DNA of 64,000 bases from Pseudomaricurvus alkylphenolicus (GCF_011683955.1 NZ_JAAQPI010000016.1:62001-126000); one strand, 5' to 3'; counted from the stretch's first letter, positions 22,901 to 32,597 are shown. Notes: generated by a model not told the origin, from the sequence alone. Numbers and translations are program-made.

Positions 22901-23412
22901 TGGCTGCTCCCAAGGGGAACAGGTTCTGGGAGGCAAGGGCCACCCACGGGCGGAGGAAGAAATACCTCAAGCCTGAAGACCTGTGGAAGCAGTGCTGTGA
23001 GTACTTCGTGTGGATTGAGGATAACCCTCTGGAAGCCGCTGAGCTGGTCAAATATCAGGGTGAAGCCACGGTTAAGCGAGTCCCCAAAATGCGGGCTATG
23101 ACCATTGGCGGACTGCTGATTTTCATCGATTGTGCCAGAAGAACTTGGGATAACTACAAGGCCAACGAAGATTTTGTAGAAGTCATTACGCGAGTAGAAG
23201 AGATTATCTACGAGCAGAAGTTCGCTGGCGCCGCCGCCGAGCTGTTGAATCCCAACATCATCGCCCGTGATCTGGGGCTTTCAGACAAGCGTGAACAGGA
23301 GCTGTCTGGCCCTGGCGGCGGAGCGATTCCGGTTGCTACCACCACATTGACCGCAGAGATGGACCCCGTTGAAGCCTCACGAATTTATAAAGAGCTTCTG
23401 ACCAACGGCTAA
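22900..23412 (+). CDS. Terminase small subunit (170 aa)
   Basis: Recognises phage DNA and starts packaging. The N-terminus APKGNRFWEARATHGRRKKYLKPEDLW (in parts) and the following helical block FIDCARRTWDNYKANEDFVEVI match small terminases of P22/Sf6-like phages. It lies directly before the large subunit gene, as usual. Confidence 0.85.
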   Translation: MAAPKGNRFWEARATHGRRKKYLKPEDLWKQCCEYFVWIEDNPLEAAELVKYQGEATVKRVPKMRAMTIGGLLIFIDCARRTWDNYKANEDFVEVITRVEEIIYEQKFAGAAAELLNPNIIARDLGLSDKREQELSGPGGGAIPVATTTLTAEMDPVEASRIYKELLTNG

Positions 23413-23415
23413 CCC

Positions 23416-25047
23416 ATGGATTACGTCAGTCCCAACTACAGTGAGATCTTCGCTGGTAGGGCTGACCTGTTGCAGAAGCTCAGGGAGGACAGTGACCTGC
23501 TGAAGGCGGTCAAGGTCCATTACGCCAACAATCCCGCTGATTTCATCTGCGACTGGGGTATGACGTATGACCCGCGAAAGATGATTGACGGCGGGCTGGC
23601 GAATATCCCATTCATTCTGTGGGGCAGGCAGCGGGACTACATTGAATGGCTCGATGGCCGGTTCAACAAAGGAGAGAGGGGCCTCGTTGAGAAGTCCCGT
23701 GATTGCGGTGTTACCTGGCTGTCCGTCGGGTATGCGGTTACGAAGTGGCTGTTTGTCGATGGATTTGCGGCTGGCTTCGGGTCTCGGAAAGAGCAGCTGG
23801 TTGACAAGCTGGGTGATCCGGATTCGATTTTCGAGAAGATTCGCCACTTTGTGGGCAACCTCCCGGACATCTTCTTGCCCGTGGGGTTCTCGAAGAAGGA
23901 GCACGCCACCTACATGCGGCTTCTGAACCCTGCAAACGGATCGTCAATCACTGGCGAAGCAGGGGACAACATCGGTCGAGGCGGGCGCAAATCGGTCTAT
24001 TTCGTCGATGAGGCGGCGTTCATTGAGCATCAGGAGATGGTCGACGCCGCTTTATCGCAGACGACCAACTGCCAGATCGACATTTCGACCTTCAATGGCA
24101 ACGGCAATCCATTCTACGTCAAACAGCAGCGCTTTGCCGGCACAGAGCGGCACTTTGTCTTTGACTGGCGCGACGACCCCAGAAAGGACGAGGAGTGGTA
24201 CCAGAAGCAGAAGGAAGAACAGTCTGAGGAAACGGTTGCTCAGGAGATCGACCGAGACCCGAACGCCTCAAATACCGATGCGTTCATTCCTGCCAAATGG
24301 GTGGCCGCTGCGATCGATGCGCACATTAAGCTTGGGTTCGAACCCTCCGGAGTGCGCACCACCGGCTTTGACCCAGCTGACACAGGGGATAACAAGGGCG
24401 TTACCAACCGCCACGGCTCAGTAATCACTGACGCCGAGGAGCTGACCAAGGGTGACATTACCACCGCCATTCCCTGGGCTTTCTCGCACGCTGACCAGTG
24501 CAAGTCTGATCTGCTGATCTTCGACGGCGATGGCATGGGAACGCCAGCCATGAAAATGGCACTGCATGGCATGGCAGCTGAGCGCTTCAAGATCCTTCCG
24601 TACTACGGCGGGGGTGAGGTTCGCGACAAGGATAAAAGGATTACGCCCGGTGACAGGGAATCACGCACCAATGGCGATACCTATCTCAACTTTCGGTCGC
24701 AGTCGGCTACCTGGCTGCGCGACCGGTTTAAGGCGACCTACGACGCCATACAGCGCTATGAGAAAGGTCAGCTGGTCAATGCCAACCCTGACGACTTGAT
24801 CAGCATTTCGTCGAAGTGCAAACACCTCACTCAGCTGCAGGCTGAACTCTCCAGACCAAAACGGATATGGACCAAGAACGGGAAGATCCAGGTGGAGAGC
24901 AAGAAAGAGATGAAGTCTCGCGGCGTGTCGTCGCCAGGACTATTCGATTCAACCGTCATTGCGTTCTCTGAGAACACAGCGGCGAAGAAGAAACGCAAGA
25001 TTCGCTACAAAATCCACCGCCCTCGTGACAGGGCAATGGGGTACTAA
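23416..25047 (+). CDS. Terminase large subunit (543 aa)
   Basis: Packaging motor and headful/cos nuclease. ATPase part: Walker-A-like KSRDCGVT (Lys93), Walker B with VYFVDEAAF near residue 195. Nuclease part: TGFDPADTGDN (about residue 315) and later acidic residues of the RNase H fold. Length fits the family. It follows the small subunit by four bases. Confidence 0.93.
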   Translation: MDYVSPNYSEIFAGRADLLQKLREDSDLLKAVKVHYANNPADFICDWGMTYDPRKMIDGGLANIPFILWGRQRDYIEWLDGRFNKGERGLVEKSRDCGVTWLSVGYAVTKWLFVDGFAAGFGSRKEQLVDKLGDPDSIFEKIRHFVGNLPDIFLPVGFSKKEHATYMRLLNPANGSSITGEAGDNIGRGGRKSVYFVDEAAFIEHQEMVDAALSQTTNCQIDISTFNGNGNPFYVKQQRFAGTERHFVFDWRDDPRKDEEWYQKQKEEQSEETVAQEIDRDPNASNTDAFIPAKWVAAAIDAHIKLGFEPSGVRTTGFDPADTGDNKGVTNRHGSVITDAEELTKGDITTAIPWAFSHADQCKSDLLIFDGDGMGTPAMKMALHGMAAERFKILPYYGGGEVRDKDKRITPGDRESRTNGDTYLNFRSQSATWLRDRFKATYDAIQRYEKGQLVNANPDDLISISSKCKHLTQLQAELSRPKRIWTKNGKIQVESKKEMKSRGVSSPGLFDSTVIAFSENTAAKKKRKIRYKIHRPRDRAMGY

Positions 25048-25049
25048 CC

Positions 25050-25334
25050 ATGGGTAAACGAACAGCAAACCTGACGTCCAATCAGACGGTTAACTTCGGG
25101 AAGATGATTGATCCGATCATATCCGTCGCAGGCGCAACCTGGGGCGGCGGTAACCTTGTCGTCAAGTTTGACGGTGTGCAGGTTGCGGCCGCTCAGACTG
25201 CCGATTTCTACGAAACGTTCCTGTCAGAAGGCAGGCCAGTGAAGGTGACCGTTGAACTTGCCAGTGCAACAAGTCCCGACATCACCGTTAACGCCTTATT
25301 CGCTGAATCCTACGGGCGTGCTCGCAGCGCATGA
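25050..25334 (+). CDS. Small protein between terminase and portal (94 aa)
   Basis: Beta-rich, with no recognised family (LVVKFDGVQVAAAQTADFYETFLS). ATGA-coupled to the portal gene. A minor head protein is possible by position. Confidence 0.6.
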   Translation: MGKRTANLTSNQTVNFGKMIDPIISVAGATWGGGNLVVKFDGVQVAAAQTADFYETFLSEGRPVKVTVELASATSPDITVNALFAESYGRARSA

Positions 25335-27640
25335 ATATCCGCGATCTGAAGAAGCTGCCTCCGGAGGAATTCGAGGCGTTGCAGGCATCTCTGTCTGATG
25401 ACGACCTCGAAGCCTTGCATACCGCCATGGATAAGCACGAGGCAATGCTCGGTGAAAAGCTGCAGAAGCTGAGCCGCGTCATTGCAGAAAAACGCTCAGA
25501 AGCGATTGAATACCGCGTCAGTAGCGGTATCGAAAAGCAATGGGATGAAGACGAGGAGCACTACGAAGGCGTTGATGACGCCAATCGCAGTGAGATTGAA
25601 GGCAATGCGGACGTTGAGCATGGCGGTGGTGAACTCGGTGAACCGACTGGCTCAACGATCTTCATCAACATCACCAAGCAATACTGTGACGCGGCTGGCG
25701 CCAGCATGGCCGATATGCTCATGCCGACCGACGGTGGCGCCTTCCACGTTGACAGCACACCGGTACCAGAACTGCTGCCGTTTGCCGAAGGTAATCTACC
25801 AACCGCTATTCGTCAGCAGATCCAAGCGGAGTTCCCAGGTAACGAACAGGGCGCCGCGCAGAGAGAGGCGGAGATTGTCGGCCAGGCGCAAAGCATCCTG
25901 CAGAACGCAAAGGACAAGGCCGCAAAAGCCCAGCAGCGTATCGAAGACTGGCTGGTAGAGTGCCAGTACCACGCGCACATGCGCAAAGTCATCGAGGACG
26001 CAGCCAGGGTTGGCACCGGTGTACTCAAAGGGCCTGTGCCTCAGAAGCGCCGCCAAGTTGCCTATCGTGAAGGCCAGCTGGTCATCAACGAAGAGGTTAA
26101 GCCGGGTTCCCAGTGGATCAGCTATCGCAATCTGTACCCGGCGAAGGGCTGTGGTGAGAACATTCACGACGGGCCCTACATCTTTGAGCGCGACGAGATC
26201 AGCCCCAAGAAGCTGCGCGAACTGATCGAGCTGGATGGCTACCTTGAGAAGGAGATTCTCAGCGTATTGGATGAAGGGCCAACGGAAGCGACTGTTAAGT
26301 TCAAAGAAGTGGACGACATGCAGCGCGATTCCTCTGGTCAGTTTGAAGTCTGGTATTTCCACGGTGAATTTGAGAGGGACGACATTGAATCTGTCTTCGA
26401 GTCCGCCAACTATGAACACGGCGAAGAACATCTCCCGGAAGTCGTTCAAGCCAACGTCGTCATGGTCAATAACCGCATCATCAAGGCGGTGCTGAACCCA
26501 CTCGACACCGGTGACTTTCCTTATGACGTCATGGTCTGGCAGCGCCGCAAAGGACTGCCTTGGGGTATCGGCGTTTCCCGACAGATCCGCACGCCCCAGC
26601 GAATGATCAATGGTGCTGGCCGCAATCTGATGGACAACGCGGGCCTGGGTGCTGGGCCTATGTGGGCGTTTAATTCTGACATCATCCGCCCGATCGATGG
26701 TGTTGCGACCATTGAGCCTCGCAAGGGCTGGGAGTTGGCAGAGGACGCGGAAGACGAGGACATTACAAAAGCCTTCACCTATTACAAGTTGGATCTGATG
26801 GTGAACGAGCTGCAGGCGATCATCTATCTGGCGCTGAAGTTGGCTGAAGACGTCACTGGATTGCCCATGATCATGCAGGGCCAGATGGGCCAGCAGAAGA
26901 TGGACACGCTCGGTCAGACGCAAATCCTCAACAACAACGCCAACATTGTCCGTCGCCGGATTGCTCGACTGTTTGATGACCTGATCACCGAGCCGCACAT
27001 GCGCCGGTACTACGCTTACTTGCTACAGTACGGTGACGACGAAGAGAAGGGCGAGTTTGTCATTGATGCCAAGGGCTCTTCCAACCTGGTTGAGCGGACG
27101 ATTCAGAAAGAAAAAACGCTCGAACTGCTGCAACTGGCTCAGAACCCCATTTACAACCTCGATCCGAAGAAGGTGGCCATTGAGTACCTTCGCGCCGAGA
27201 AGTACGACCCCAAGAACTTCGAGTACGATGACGAGGAATGGAAGCAACTGGTTCAGCAGATGCTGCAGCCACAGCAATCGGATCCGCGCGAAGCCATCGC
27301 CCAGCTCAACGCTCAAGTGGCTGAGATGCGGGAAATGGCCTCTACACAGCGCAAAGAGATGGAACTGATGAGCAAGGAGCGATTGCAAATCAATGAGTTC
27401 CAATTCAAGGGGCAAATCGAGCAGTTCTCCGCCGAGCTGGCGAAGGAATTGGCTGAGATGAAGTATCTCGGTGATAAGGACATCAATACCGACAATCTCA
27501 AGGTCAGAATCAACGAAACGACGCAGCGACTGATGACACAAATCAGGCTGTCTCCACACAAAGACAGCGCTCCGCAAGTGGCGACTCCAGCGATGGAGCC
27601 ACCGGGCCGGGCGCCAGCAGGGCAGGCATTCGCACAATGA
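25331..27640 (+). CDS. Portal protein (769 aa)
   Basis: Dodecameric ring through which DNA enters and leaves the head. The sequence fits P22-like portals in length and in blocks such as WISYRNLYPAKGCGENIHDG, DFPYDVMVWQRRKGLPWGIGVSRQIR (in parts), AGRNLMDNAGLGAGPM, and a helical Gln-rich C-terminal barrel region (about 640-769). It is placed after the terminase and before the scaffold, as expected. Confidence 0.9.
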   Translation: MNIRDLKKLPPEEFEALQASLSDDDLEALHTAMDKHEAMLGEKLQKLSRVIAEKRSEAIEYRVSSGIEKQWDEDEEHYEGVDDANRSEIEGNADVEHGGGELGEPTGSTIFINITKQYCDAAGASMADMLMPTDGGAFHVDSTPVPELLPFAEGNLPTAIRQQIQAEFPGNEQGAAQREAEIVGQAQSILQNAKDKAAKAQQRIEDWLVECQYHAHMRKVIEDAARVGTGVLKGPVPQKRRQVAYREGQLVINEEVKPGSQWISYRNLYPAKGCGENIHDGPYIFERDEISPKKLRELIELDGYLEKEILSVLDEGPTEATVKFKEVDDMQRDSSGQFEVWYFHGEFERDDIESVFESANYEHGEEHLPEVVQANVVMVNNRIIKAVLNPLDTGDFPYDVMVWQRRKGLPWGIGVSRQIRTPQRMINGAGRNLMDNAGLGAGPMWAFNSDIIRPIDGVATIEPRKGWELAEDAEDEDITKAFTYYKLDLMVNELQAIIYLALKLAEDVTGLPMIMQGQMGQQKMDTLGQTQILNNNANIVRRRIARLFDDLITEPHMRRYYAYLLQYGDDEEKGEFVIDAKGSSNLVERTIQKEKTLELLQLAQNPIYNLDPKKVAIEYLRAEKYDPKNFEYDDEEWKQLVQQMLQPQQSDPREAIAQLNAQVAEMREMASTQRKEMELMSKERLQINEFQFKGQIEQFSAELAKELAEMKYLGDKDINTDNLKVRINETTQRLMTQIRLSPHKDSAPQVATPAMEPPGRAPAGQAFAQ

Positions 27641-27855
27641 AACTTGTAGACACATCGGGCACCCCCCTCGTTCAAAAGAAGGCCGCGAAAGCGGTCTTTT
27701 TCGTTTCTGGAGATGGAGAACATTGGGAGCTGCTGAAACCAGCTGACGTTCCCGACGGGCTGAAGGATCACGACGTCATGGGCTATCTGATGGCAGGGGA
27801 AATCATCGAGATCGAAGGTACCAGTACATTCTATCGAGTGGAGCAGATCCATTGA
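27637..27855 (+). CDS. Hypothetical protein (72 aa)
   Basis: ATGA-coupled to the portal gene. Soluble and acidic (HWELLKPADVPDG, MAGEIIEIEG). A terminator-like hairpin with a T run lies inside its first third (27679-27701), so the gene may begin later or the hairpin may only act without antitermination. No family recognised. Confidence 0.6.
   Translation: MKLVDTSGTPLVQKKAAKAVFFVSGDGEHWELLKPADVPDGLKDHDVMGYLMAGEIIEIEGTSTFYRVEQIH
27679..27701 (+). terminator. Terminator-like hairpin inside the gene after the portal
   Basis: GGCCGC, a GAAA tetraloop and GCGGTC are followed by TTTTTCG. It lies about 40 bases behind the portal stop but inside a coding frame. The sequence TTTTTCGTTTCTGG after it recurs behind two other late terminators. 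Confidence 0.4.
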
Positions 27856-28058
27856 GTTACAAATTTTCCAAAGAGGACGTGCGCCAAGGCTGGTTCGCTC
27901 GGCTGAAAGAGTCGTTATCTGACCGACTGCAGAATCTCAGGGAAGACAACGACAAGGACATGGAGCCAGCGCAAACGGCCAAGAAGCGCGGCCAGATCTA
28001 CGAGATCAAAAGAATCCAAAAGGCCATGAACAAGGCCGAATCCGAAGCTCAACCATAG
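27852..28058 (+). CDS. Hypothetical basic protein (68 aa)
   Basis: TTG start overlapping the previous stop by TTGA. Helical and highly charged (LKESLSDRLQNLREDNDKDMEP; KKRGQIYEIKRIQKAMNKAE). Between portal and scaffold genes; no family recognised. Confidence 0.6.
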   Translation: MSYKFSKEDVRQGWFARLKESLSDRLQNLREDNDKDMEPAQTAKKRGQIYEIKRIQKAMNKAESEAQP

Positions 28059-28091
28059 CCGCGCAGACGGCATACCCAGTGAGGAATAACA

Positions 28092-29006
28092 ATGCAAACT
28101 GAAGCGACCGAAGCAACACAATTAACGCCTGAGCAGCAGGAAGCCCAAGACCAAAGCGACTTCGAGGCTGCATTCAACGGTGAAACGACCATCGAAGACG
28201 ATGCGAGCGGCACTGAAGAAGCTGGCACTGAAGGCACTGAAGGCGGTGACGCCCTATCAGGCGCTGCCGCTGATACGAATCAGGAAGACAATTCCGCAGA
28301 TAACATCGAAAAAGAGATTGCCGGTTTGTCGCCCGAAGCGGTGGCAATGCTGGAATCTCGTTTCGTGAACACCGTCGAAGAGAAATTTTCAGGACGTCTC
28401 AGAAATCTTGAAGGCAACCTGGGAGGCATTAAGCAAAAGCTGGACAGCATGGCGACCGCGAAAGCCGCCGCCGATGAAACCGGTGTTGCAGCCCCTAATA
28501 GCCAACAGATGTCTGAGGCTGCCAAAAGTGGCCCCGCCATGGCCCGGCTGAAAGAGGACTTCCCCGAATGGGCCGAAGCGCTCGAAGAAGTTCAGAGCAT
28601 GGCGAAGCCAAACATCAACATGGACGAACTTAACGGTAAGCTCCAGGCCGCCGAAGACCGCGCGTCTTCGACCGCTGAAGAACTCACCACCATCAAGGAA
28701 ATGAGAAAGCTCGACAAAAAACACCCTGACTGGGAAGACATTGTCGAGAGTGATGCTTTCTCCAACTGGTTGGCTACCCAGCCGACTGAAACTCAACACA
28801 AAGCACAATCCAGCAACAGTGCTGCAGACGCCATAGCCATCCTGAATGATTTCAAGGCCACGACCTCTGCGCCCGATCTTGCCCCGAACAGCGGTAAGAG
28901 CACGAAGCGCCTGGACGACGCTGTCGCACCTACGTCCGGTGGAGAGCCCATTAGAAAGGGGCGCAAAACCGAGCATGAAGAATTTTTAGCTGCGTTCAAC
29001 AGCTGA
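28092..29006 (+). CDS. Scaffolding protein (304 aa)
   Basis: Acidic, Glu/Ala/Thr-rich N-terminal third, helical middle (about 75-215), and a short basic end (KGRKTEHEEFLAAFNS), the usual make-up of podovirus scaffolds, which guide capsid assembly and then leave. It lies between portal and capsid genes. Sequence family not specific, so the call rests on composition and order. Confidence 0.75.
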   Translation: MQTEATEATQLTPEQQEAQDQSDFEAAFNGETTIEDDASGTEEAGTEGTEGGDALSGAAADTNQEDNSADNIEKEIAGLSPEAVAMLESRFVNTVEEKFSGRLRNLEGNLGGIKQKLDSMATAKAAADETGVAAPNSQQMSEAAKSGPAMARLKEDFPEWAEALEEVQSMAKPNINMDELNGKLQAAEDRASSTAEELTTIKEMRKLDKKHPDWEDIVESDAFSNWLATQPTETQHKAQSSNSAADAIAILNDFKATTSAPDLAPNSGKSTKRLDDAVAPTSGGEPIRKGRKTEHEEFLAAFNS

Positions 29007-29032
29007 CCCTTTAAACATTTAGGAGGCCAGTA

Positions 29033-30073
29033 ATGGTTGCTCAAAAATACAATACCGCCGAACCTCGGATCGGCAAGACGAAAGGATCTATCCTGAAGCA
29101 CGCTGTACCTGTGACCTGTCTGGGTATCAGTGGTGATCAGAAGAAGCACAAGAAGAATCAGGGCGATACGGTTGTTTATCGTCGCTGGTTGCCGAAGGGT
29201 GCTACCAACACCGACGCCACGTCCATCAACCAGTGGAGCGTGTCGGCCAACGATCATCTTGTCAGTGAAGGCCAGACCCCTGAAGCGGAGACGCTGACCC
29301 CTCAAGACATCACCGTGCAGCTGCAGCAGTACGCGTGCCTGTACAGCTACACCGACAAAACCGCTGATCTGTACGAAGACAAGATCCCTGACGAGATGAA
29401 GGCGCAAGCCGGTGAGCGCATGGGTCTGGTTCGTGAAATGGTCGATTACGGCGCCCTGAAAGGCTGCACCAACAAGTTCTACTGCGGTGGCACTTCGCGT
29501 GCAACCGTTGATGAGCCCATCGGCTTGCCGATTCTCCGCAAAGCGACCCGTTCCATTAAGGGTAACCGCGGTCGTCCAGTATCAAGCGTGCTCGATGGCA
29601 GTGGTGACTTCAATACCTCGCGAGTAGAACGAGGTTACCTGGTGTTTGTACACACCGATGCTGAGAACGACATCCGCAACCTCCCAGGCTTCCTGCAGTG
29701 TGCCGAGTATGGCAAGCGCGACATGGTGCATGACTGCGAAATCGGTGCGGTAGAGAACTACCGTTTCGTGGTTTCACCCGAGTTAACCGCCATTATCGAC
29801 TCCGGCGCCACCCTGGGTGCCACCGGCATGCTGTCAACCGGTGGTTCAAACATCGACGTTTACCCGTTCATTGTGGTAGCTGCGGACGCTTGGGCCAACC
29901 TGGCGCTGCGGGGAATGGATTCCTTCGACGTTATCCATGTGCCCGTCGGCAAGAAGGACAAGGCCGACCCTCTGGGCCAGCGTGGTTACATCGGCACCAA
30001 GTTCTACTCAGCGGCGTTTGTTCAGAATGACGGCTGGATGGCTGTCATCGAAGCAGGCTGTACTGACATCTAA
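29033..30073 (+). CDS. Major capsid protein, N4-gp56 family (346 aa)
   Basis: Builds the head. The start with MVAQKYNTAEPRIGKTKGSIL, the VVYRRWLPKGAT block, TVQLQQYACLYSYTDKTADLYED (in parts), and the C-terminal GYIGTKFYSAAFVQNDGWMAVIE fit the N4-gp56 group of HK97-fold capsid proteins. AGGAGG precedes the ATG. It follows the scaffold. Confidence 0.88.
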   Translation: MVAQKYNTAEPRIGKTKGSILKHAVPVTCLGISGDQKKHKKNQGDTVVYRRWLPKGATNTDATSINQWSVSANDHLVSEGQTPEAETLTPQDITVQLQQYACLYSYTDKTADLYEDKIPDEMKAQAGERMGLVREMVDYGALKGCTNKFYCGGTSRATVDEPIGLPILRKATRSIKGNRGRPVSSVLDGSGDFNTSRVERGYLVFVHTDAENDIRNLPGFLQCAEYGKRDMVHDCEIGAVENYRFVVSPELTAIIDSGATLGATGMLSTGGSNIDVYPFIVVAADAWANLALRGMDSFDVIHVPVGKKDKADPLGQRGYIGTKFYSAAFVQNDGWMAVIEAGCTDI

Positions 30074-30113
30074 TTAAGTGCCCGCGAGAGCGGGCCAACC
30101 CGAGGATCATAAT

Positions 30114-30578
30114 ATGGAACCTTTGACTCGTTCATATTCCAGCGGTCTGCTGACCACCATCGGTGCAGAAACCCTTCACGACACGACCGAAGTCATCAAT
30201 TATGAAATTGATGGAAAGATGTACCGAAAAACCGCCATCACCAATGGAGTAACACCAACCTCTGACGGGAACGGCGATGCGTTTACTGCGATTGGAGCCG
30301 ACAAAATCGGCGTATTCGTGTGGGCCCTTGACGCTTCCGGTGCGGTAGCCGTCTTCCAGGGCGAAATCGAGGACGTCGACGGCGATTCCGACGTGGCGGA
30401 GATCTACCCTCAGTTCCCGGCATTGCCAGCAGGGTACGCGCCTTTTGGGTACACCATCATCCAAACCACGGGGGCAGCCAGTCCTTTCGATTTTGGCACA
30501 GACAACTGGAACGCAACCGGCGTTACCGCTACCACGGTGAATATCGGCACCATTCCTTCACGCCCGCAGAACTCCTAA
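30114..30578 (+). CDS. Capsid decoration-type protein (154 aa)
   Basis: Beta-rich soluble protein (VINYEIDGKMYRKTAITNG, IGVFVWALDASGAVAVFQGEI) directly after the capsid gene and before a terminator, a usual place for head decoration proteins. ATG after CGAGGA. Family not recognised with certainty. The head of the gene is preceded by a short GC hairpin (30080-30095). Confidence 0.6.
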   Translation: MEPLTRSYSSGLLTTIGAETLHDTTEVINYEIDGKMYRKTAITNGVTPTSDGNGDAFTAIGADKIGVFVWALDASGAVAVFQGEIEDVDGDSDVAEIYPQFPALPAGYAPFGYTIIQTTGAASPFDFGTDNWNATGVTATTVNIGTIPSRPQNS

Positions 30579-30599
30579 CGGCGTGACCTCAACATAAAG

Positions 30600-30626
30600 A
30601 AAGGCTCCTTCGGGGGCCTTTTTTAT
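30600..30626 (+). terminator. Intrinsic terminator in the late operon
   Basis: AAGGCTCC, a TTC loop and GGGGGCCTTTTTT form a stem with a T run, 22 bases behind the stop at 30578. Confidence 0.75.
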
Positions 30627-30648
30627 TCGACAAATCGAGGTAAGAACT

Positions 30649-31158
30649 ATGGCTCGCTTACACGATAAGCAAGACAAACTCACGATCACCAATTTTCTGA
30701 GATTGGCTCGAAATGCCGTGATCAAACGTGAAAACGATGACGGTTCAGAGTCCTACGGCAGAGGCAAAGTGAAGACACTGACCGCTGCAAGCACTCTGAA
30801 GTTGGCGGATCACGACGGCATCTTCGTACTGAATTCTGCTACGGAATTCGAAACCGTGCTGCCAGCTCCAAAGCCAGGACTGGCGTTAACTTTCATTGTT
30901 GGCGCCGCGCCCTCCGGTGCGTCCTACACCGTTGTTACCGCTAATTCGGACAACATCATTCGTGGCTTGGTGGTATCGGCTGACCTGAATGCGGCCTCCG
31001 ATGGCGACAGCGAGGCCAGTGGTGGTGACACCATTACCTTTGCTGACGGCGTGGCCGACGAAGGCGACCGGGTTGAACTCGTCGCAGACGGAACGCACTG
31101 GTACATCAAGGGCTACTCCAAGACCTTCAACGGCATCACCATCACCACCGCTAGTTAA
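30649..31158 (+). CDS. Phage structural protein (169 aa)
   Basis: The middle follows a pattern common in small phage head or fibre-base proteins: LTAASTLKLADHDGIFVLNSA, VLPAPKPGLALTFIVGAAPSG, SYTVVTANSDNII, then a short C-terminal VELVADGTHWYIKGYSKTF. Beta-sandwich fold likely. Virion location is inferred from its place between the capsid and tail genes. Confidence 0.6.
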   Translation: MARLHDKQDKLTITNFLRLARNAVIKRENDDGSESYGRGKVKTLTAASTLKLADHDGIFVLNSATEFETVLPAPKPGLALTFIVGAAPSGASYTVVTANSDNIIRGLVVSADLNAASDGDSEASGGDTITFADGVADEGDRVELVADGTHWYIKGYSKTFNGITITTAS

Positions 31159-31187
31159 TAGCAAACATCGCCTTCGGGCGCTTCCTT

Positions 31188-31212
31188 GCCTCGCCTTGTG
31201 CGGGGCTTTTTT
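31188..31212 (+). terminator. Intrinsic terminator in the late operon
   Basis: GCCTCGC, a short loop and GCGGGGC are followed by TTTTTTG, 30 bases behind the stop at 31158 and before the 31231 gene. Confidence 0.7.
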
Positions 31213-31230
31213 GTTTCTGGAGAATCAAAA

Positions 31231-31896
31231 ATGGCGAGACGAAATTCTAATAAAACTGCATCCGCAGACACTGAAGCGACTGACACCAACGAACTGGAAT
31301 CCACTTTGCAAGAAGCGCTGGAGGCCAATCAGGCCCTGGAAAGCGAGAGCGCGAAGCTTGCTCAGGAAAAGCTTGAGCTAGAAGAGAAGCTGGCAGCGGC
31401 TCAAAGCCAACTCAAAGCTAAAGACAATCCAGTCGAGATTACGCAGCGATTCGAATCTGAAGAACATCAGGTTGGCCAGGACGGAACACGGCAGTTTAAC
31501 GCCGATGGTGAACTTGAACCTTTGCATAACGAGCGATTGGACGAAGCCTGGCTCAAGGACAAAGCCAAGATCCTGGCGTTCATGGAGGAGTCGGTCGAGG
31601 TCGAAATTGCTGACGTCACCGATCAACACGCGGACGCGACCTTTCCGATTTGGGTTAACGGTCAGTGCGAGGTATTTCAGCGCGGTACCCGAAAGTGGGT
31701 CAAGCGCAAGTTCGTTGAGGGTCTTGCCAGAGCAAGAACGACTTCCTATCGAAACGAGCTAAGAACAAACCCTGAAACTGGGGAGCGGTTCTACGCCTGG
31801 CCTCGTCAAACTGGTTTCCGTTATCCGTTCTCGGTGGTCACCGAAAACAACCCCAACGGTAGCCGCTGGCTCGCAGAAACCATGAGACAGGAATAA
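31231..31896 (+). CDS. Hypothetical virion-region protein with N-terminal coiled coil (221 aa)
   Basis: Coiled coil over about residues 20-65 (LQEALEANQALESES, LAQEKLELEEKLAAAQSQL), then an unknown globular part (FPIWVNGQCEVFQRGTRKWVKRKFVEGL). The ATG at 31231 is chosen because it follows the terminator and fits the next gene. Shares one base with the tail-adaptor gene. Confidence 0.65.
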   Translation: MARRNSNKTASADTEATDTNELESTLQEALEANQALESESAKLAQEKLELEEKLAAAQSQLKAKDNPVEITQRFESEEHQVGQDGTRQFNADGELEPLHNERLDEAWLKDKAKILAFMEESVEVEIADVTDQHADATFPIWVNGQCEVFQRGTRKWVKRKFVEGLARARTTSYRNELRTNPETGERFYAWPRQTGFRYPFSVVTENNPNGSRWLAETMRQE

Positions 31897-32597
31897 TGAC
31901 GTTTCTGGAGCTGGTCAAGCGGCTGCGTCAGGAAACGGGCTACGCCTCGACGGGGCCTACCGACGTTACAAGCCAGTCAGGCTTGCATCAAAACGCGGTT
32001 GACTGGGTGGCGTCCGTTTGGACGGAGATCCAGAACGCCGAGTATTGGCGCTGGATGCGAAGACCGTTCACGTTGAACACGTCGCTGGGTAACGATACGT
32101 ACGCCTATAGCCAAGCTACAGATGTGGATGCCGCGTCCGCGATAAGCCGGTTCAAAGCATGGCGGGTTAACGACCGGTGTAATCCGCCCACTTGTTATTT
32201 GCAGTCCGCCGGGTCGAACACGAAGTACCGCTTGACGTACATCGATTGGGACGCGTTTCAGCAAATCTACCGTGTCAGCAATAACTCAACGGGGGCGCCG
32301 TCTCACATCACGATTGATCCGTCTGACAACATCGTTTTGGGGCCAACGCCATCGGACGTGTACGTAATCACCGGGGAGTTTCATCGAGGGGCGCAGGTCC
32401 TTGCCGCCGGCGGTGACACACCGGAGATGCCAAGCGATTACCACATGCTGATCGTCTACGCGGCCATGGAAGACCTTGGGTTCTACGACGTTGCCGAAGA
32501 AGTCCTGGCTCGGAGTCAGAAGAAAGCCAAGCGTCTGCGCCGCCAGTTAAAGCGTACGCAACTGCCCAAGATGAAGAAAGCGGGGCCGCTGGCATGA
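31896..32597 (+). CDS. Head-tail adaptor-type protein (233 aa)
   Basis: The start MTFLELVKRLRQETG, VDWVASVWTEIQNAEYWRWMRRPF (in parts), and AAMEDLGFYDVAEEVLAR belong to a widespread family of phage head-completion or adaptor proteins. It is followed directly by the tail hub/stabilisation gene, as in other podoviruses. The basic C-terminus (KKAKRLRRQLKRTQLPKMKK) may lie in the DNA channel. Confidence 0.75.
   Translation: MTFLELVKRLRQETGYASTGPTDVTSQSGLHQNAVDWVASVWTEIQNAEYWRWMRRPFTLNTSLGNDTYAYSQATDVDAASAISRFKAWRVNDRCNPPTCYLQSAGSNTKYRLTYIDWDAFQQIYRVSNNSTGAPSHITIDPSDNIVLGPTPSDVYVITGEFHRGAQVLAAGGDTPEMPSDYHMLIVYAAMEDLGFYDVAEEVLARSQKKAKRLRRQLKRTQLPKMKKAGPLA

Noticed and set aside
25796-26998. Long minus-strand frame (400 codons) opposite the portal gene
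   Set aside because: It is a shadow of the portal frame, with no ribosome binding site and no recognisable domain. The plus-strand portal explains the sequence.
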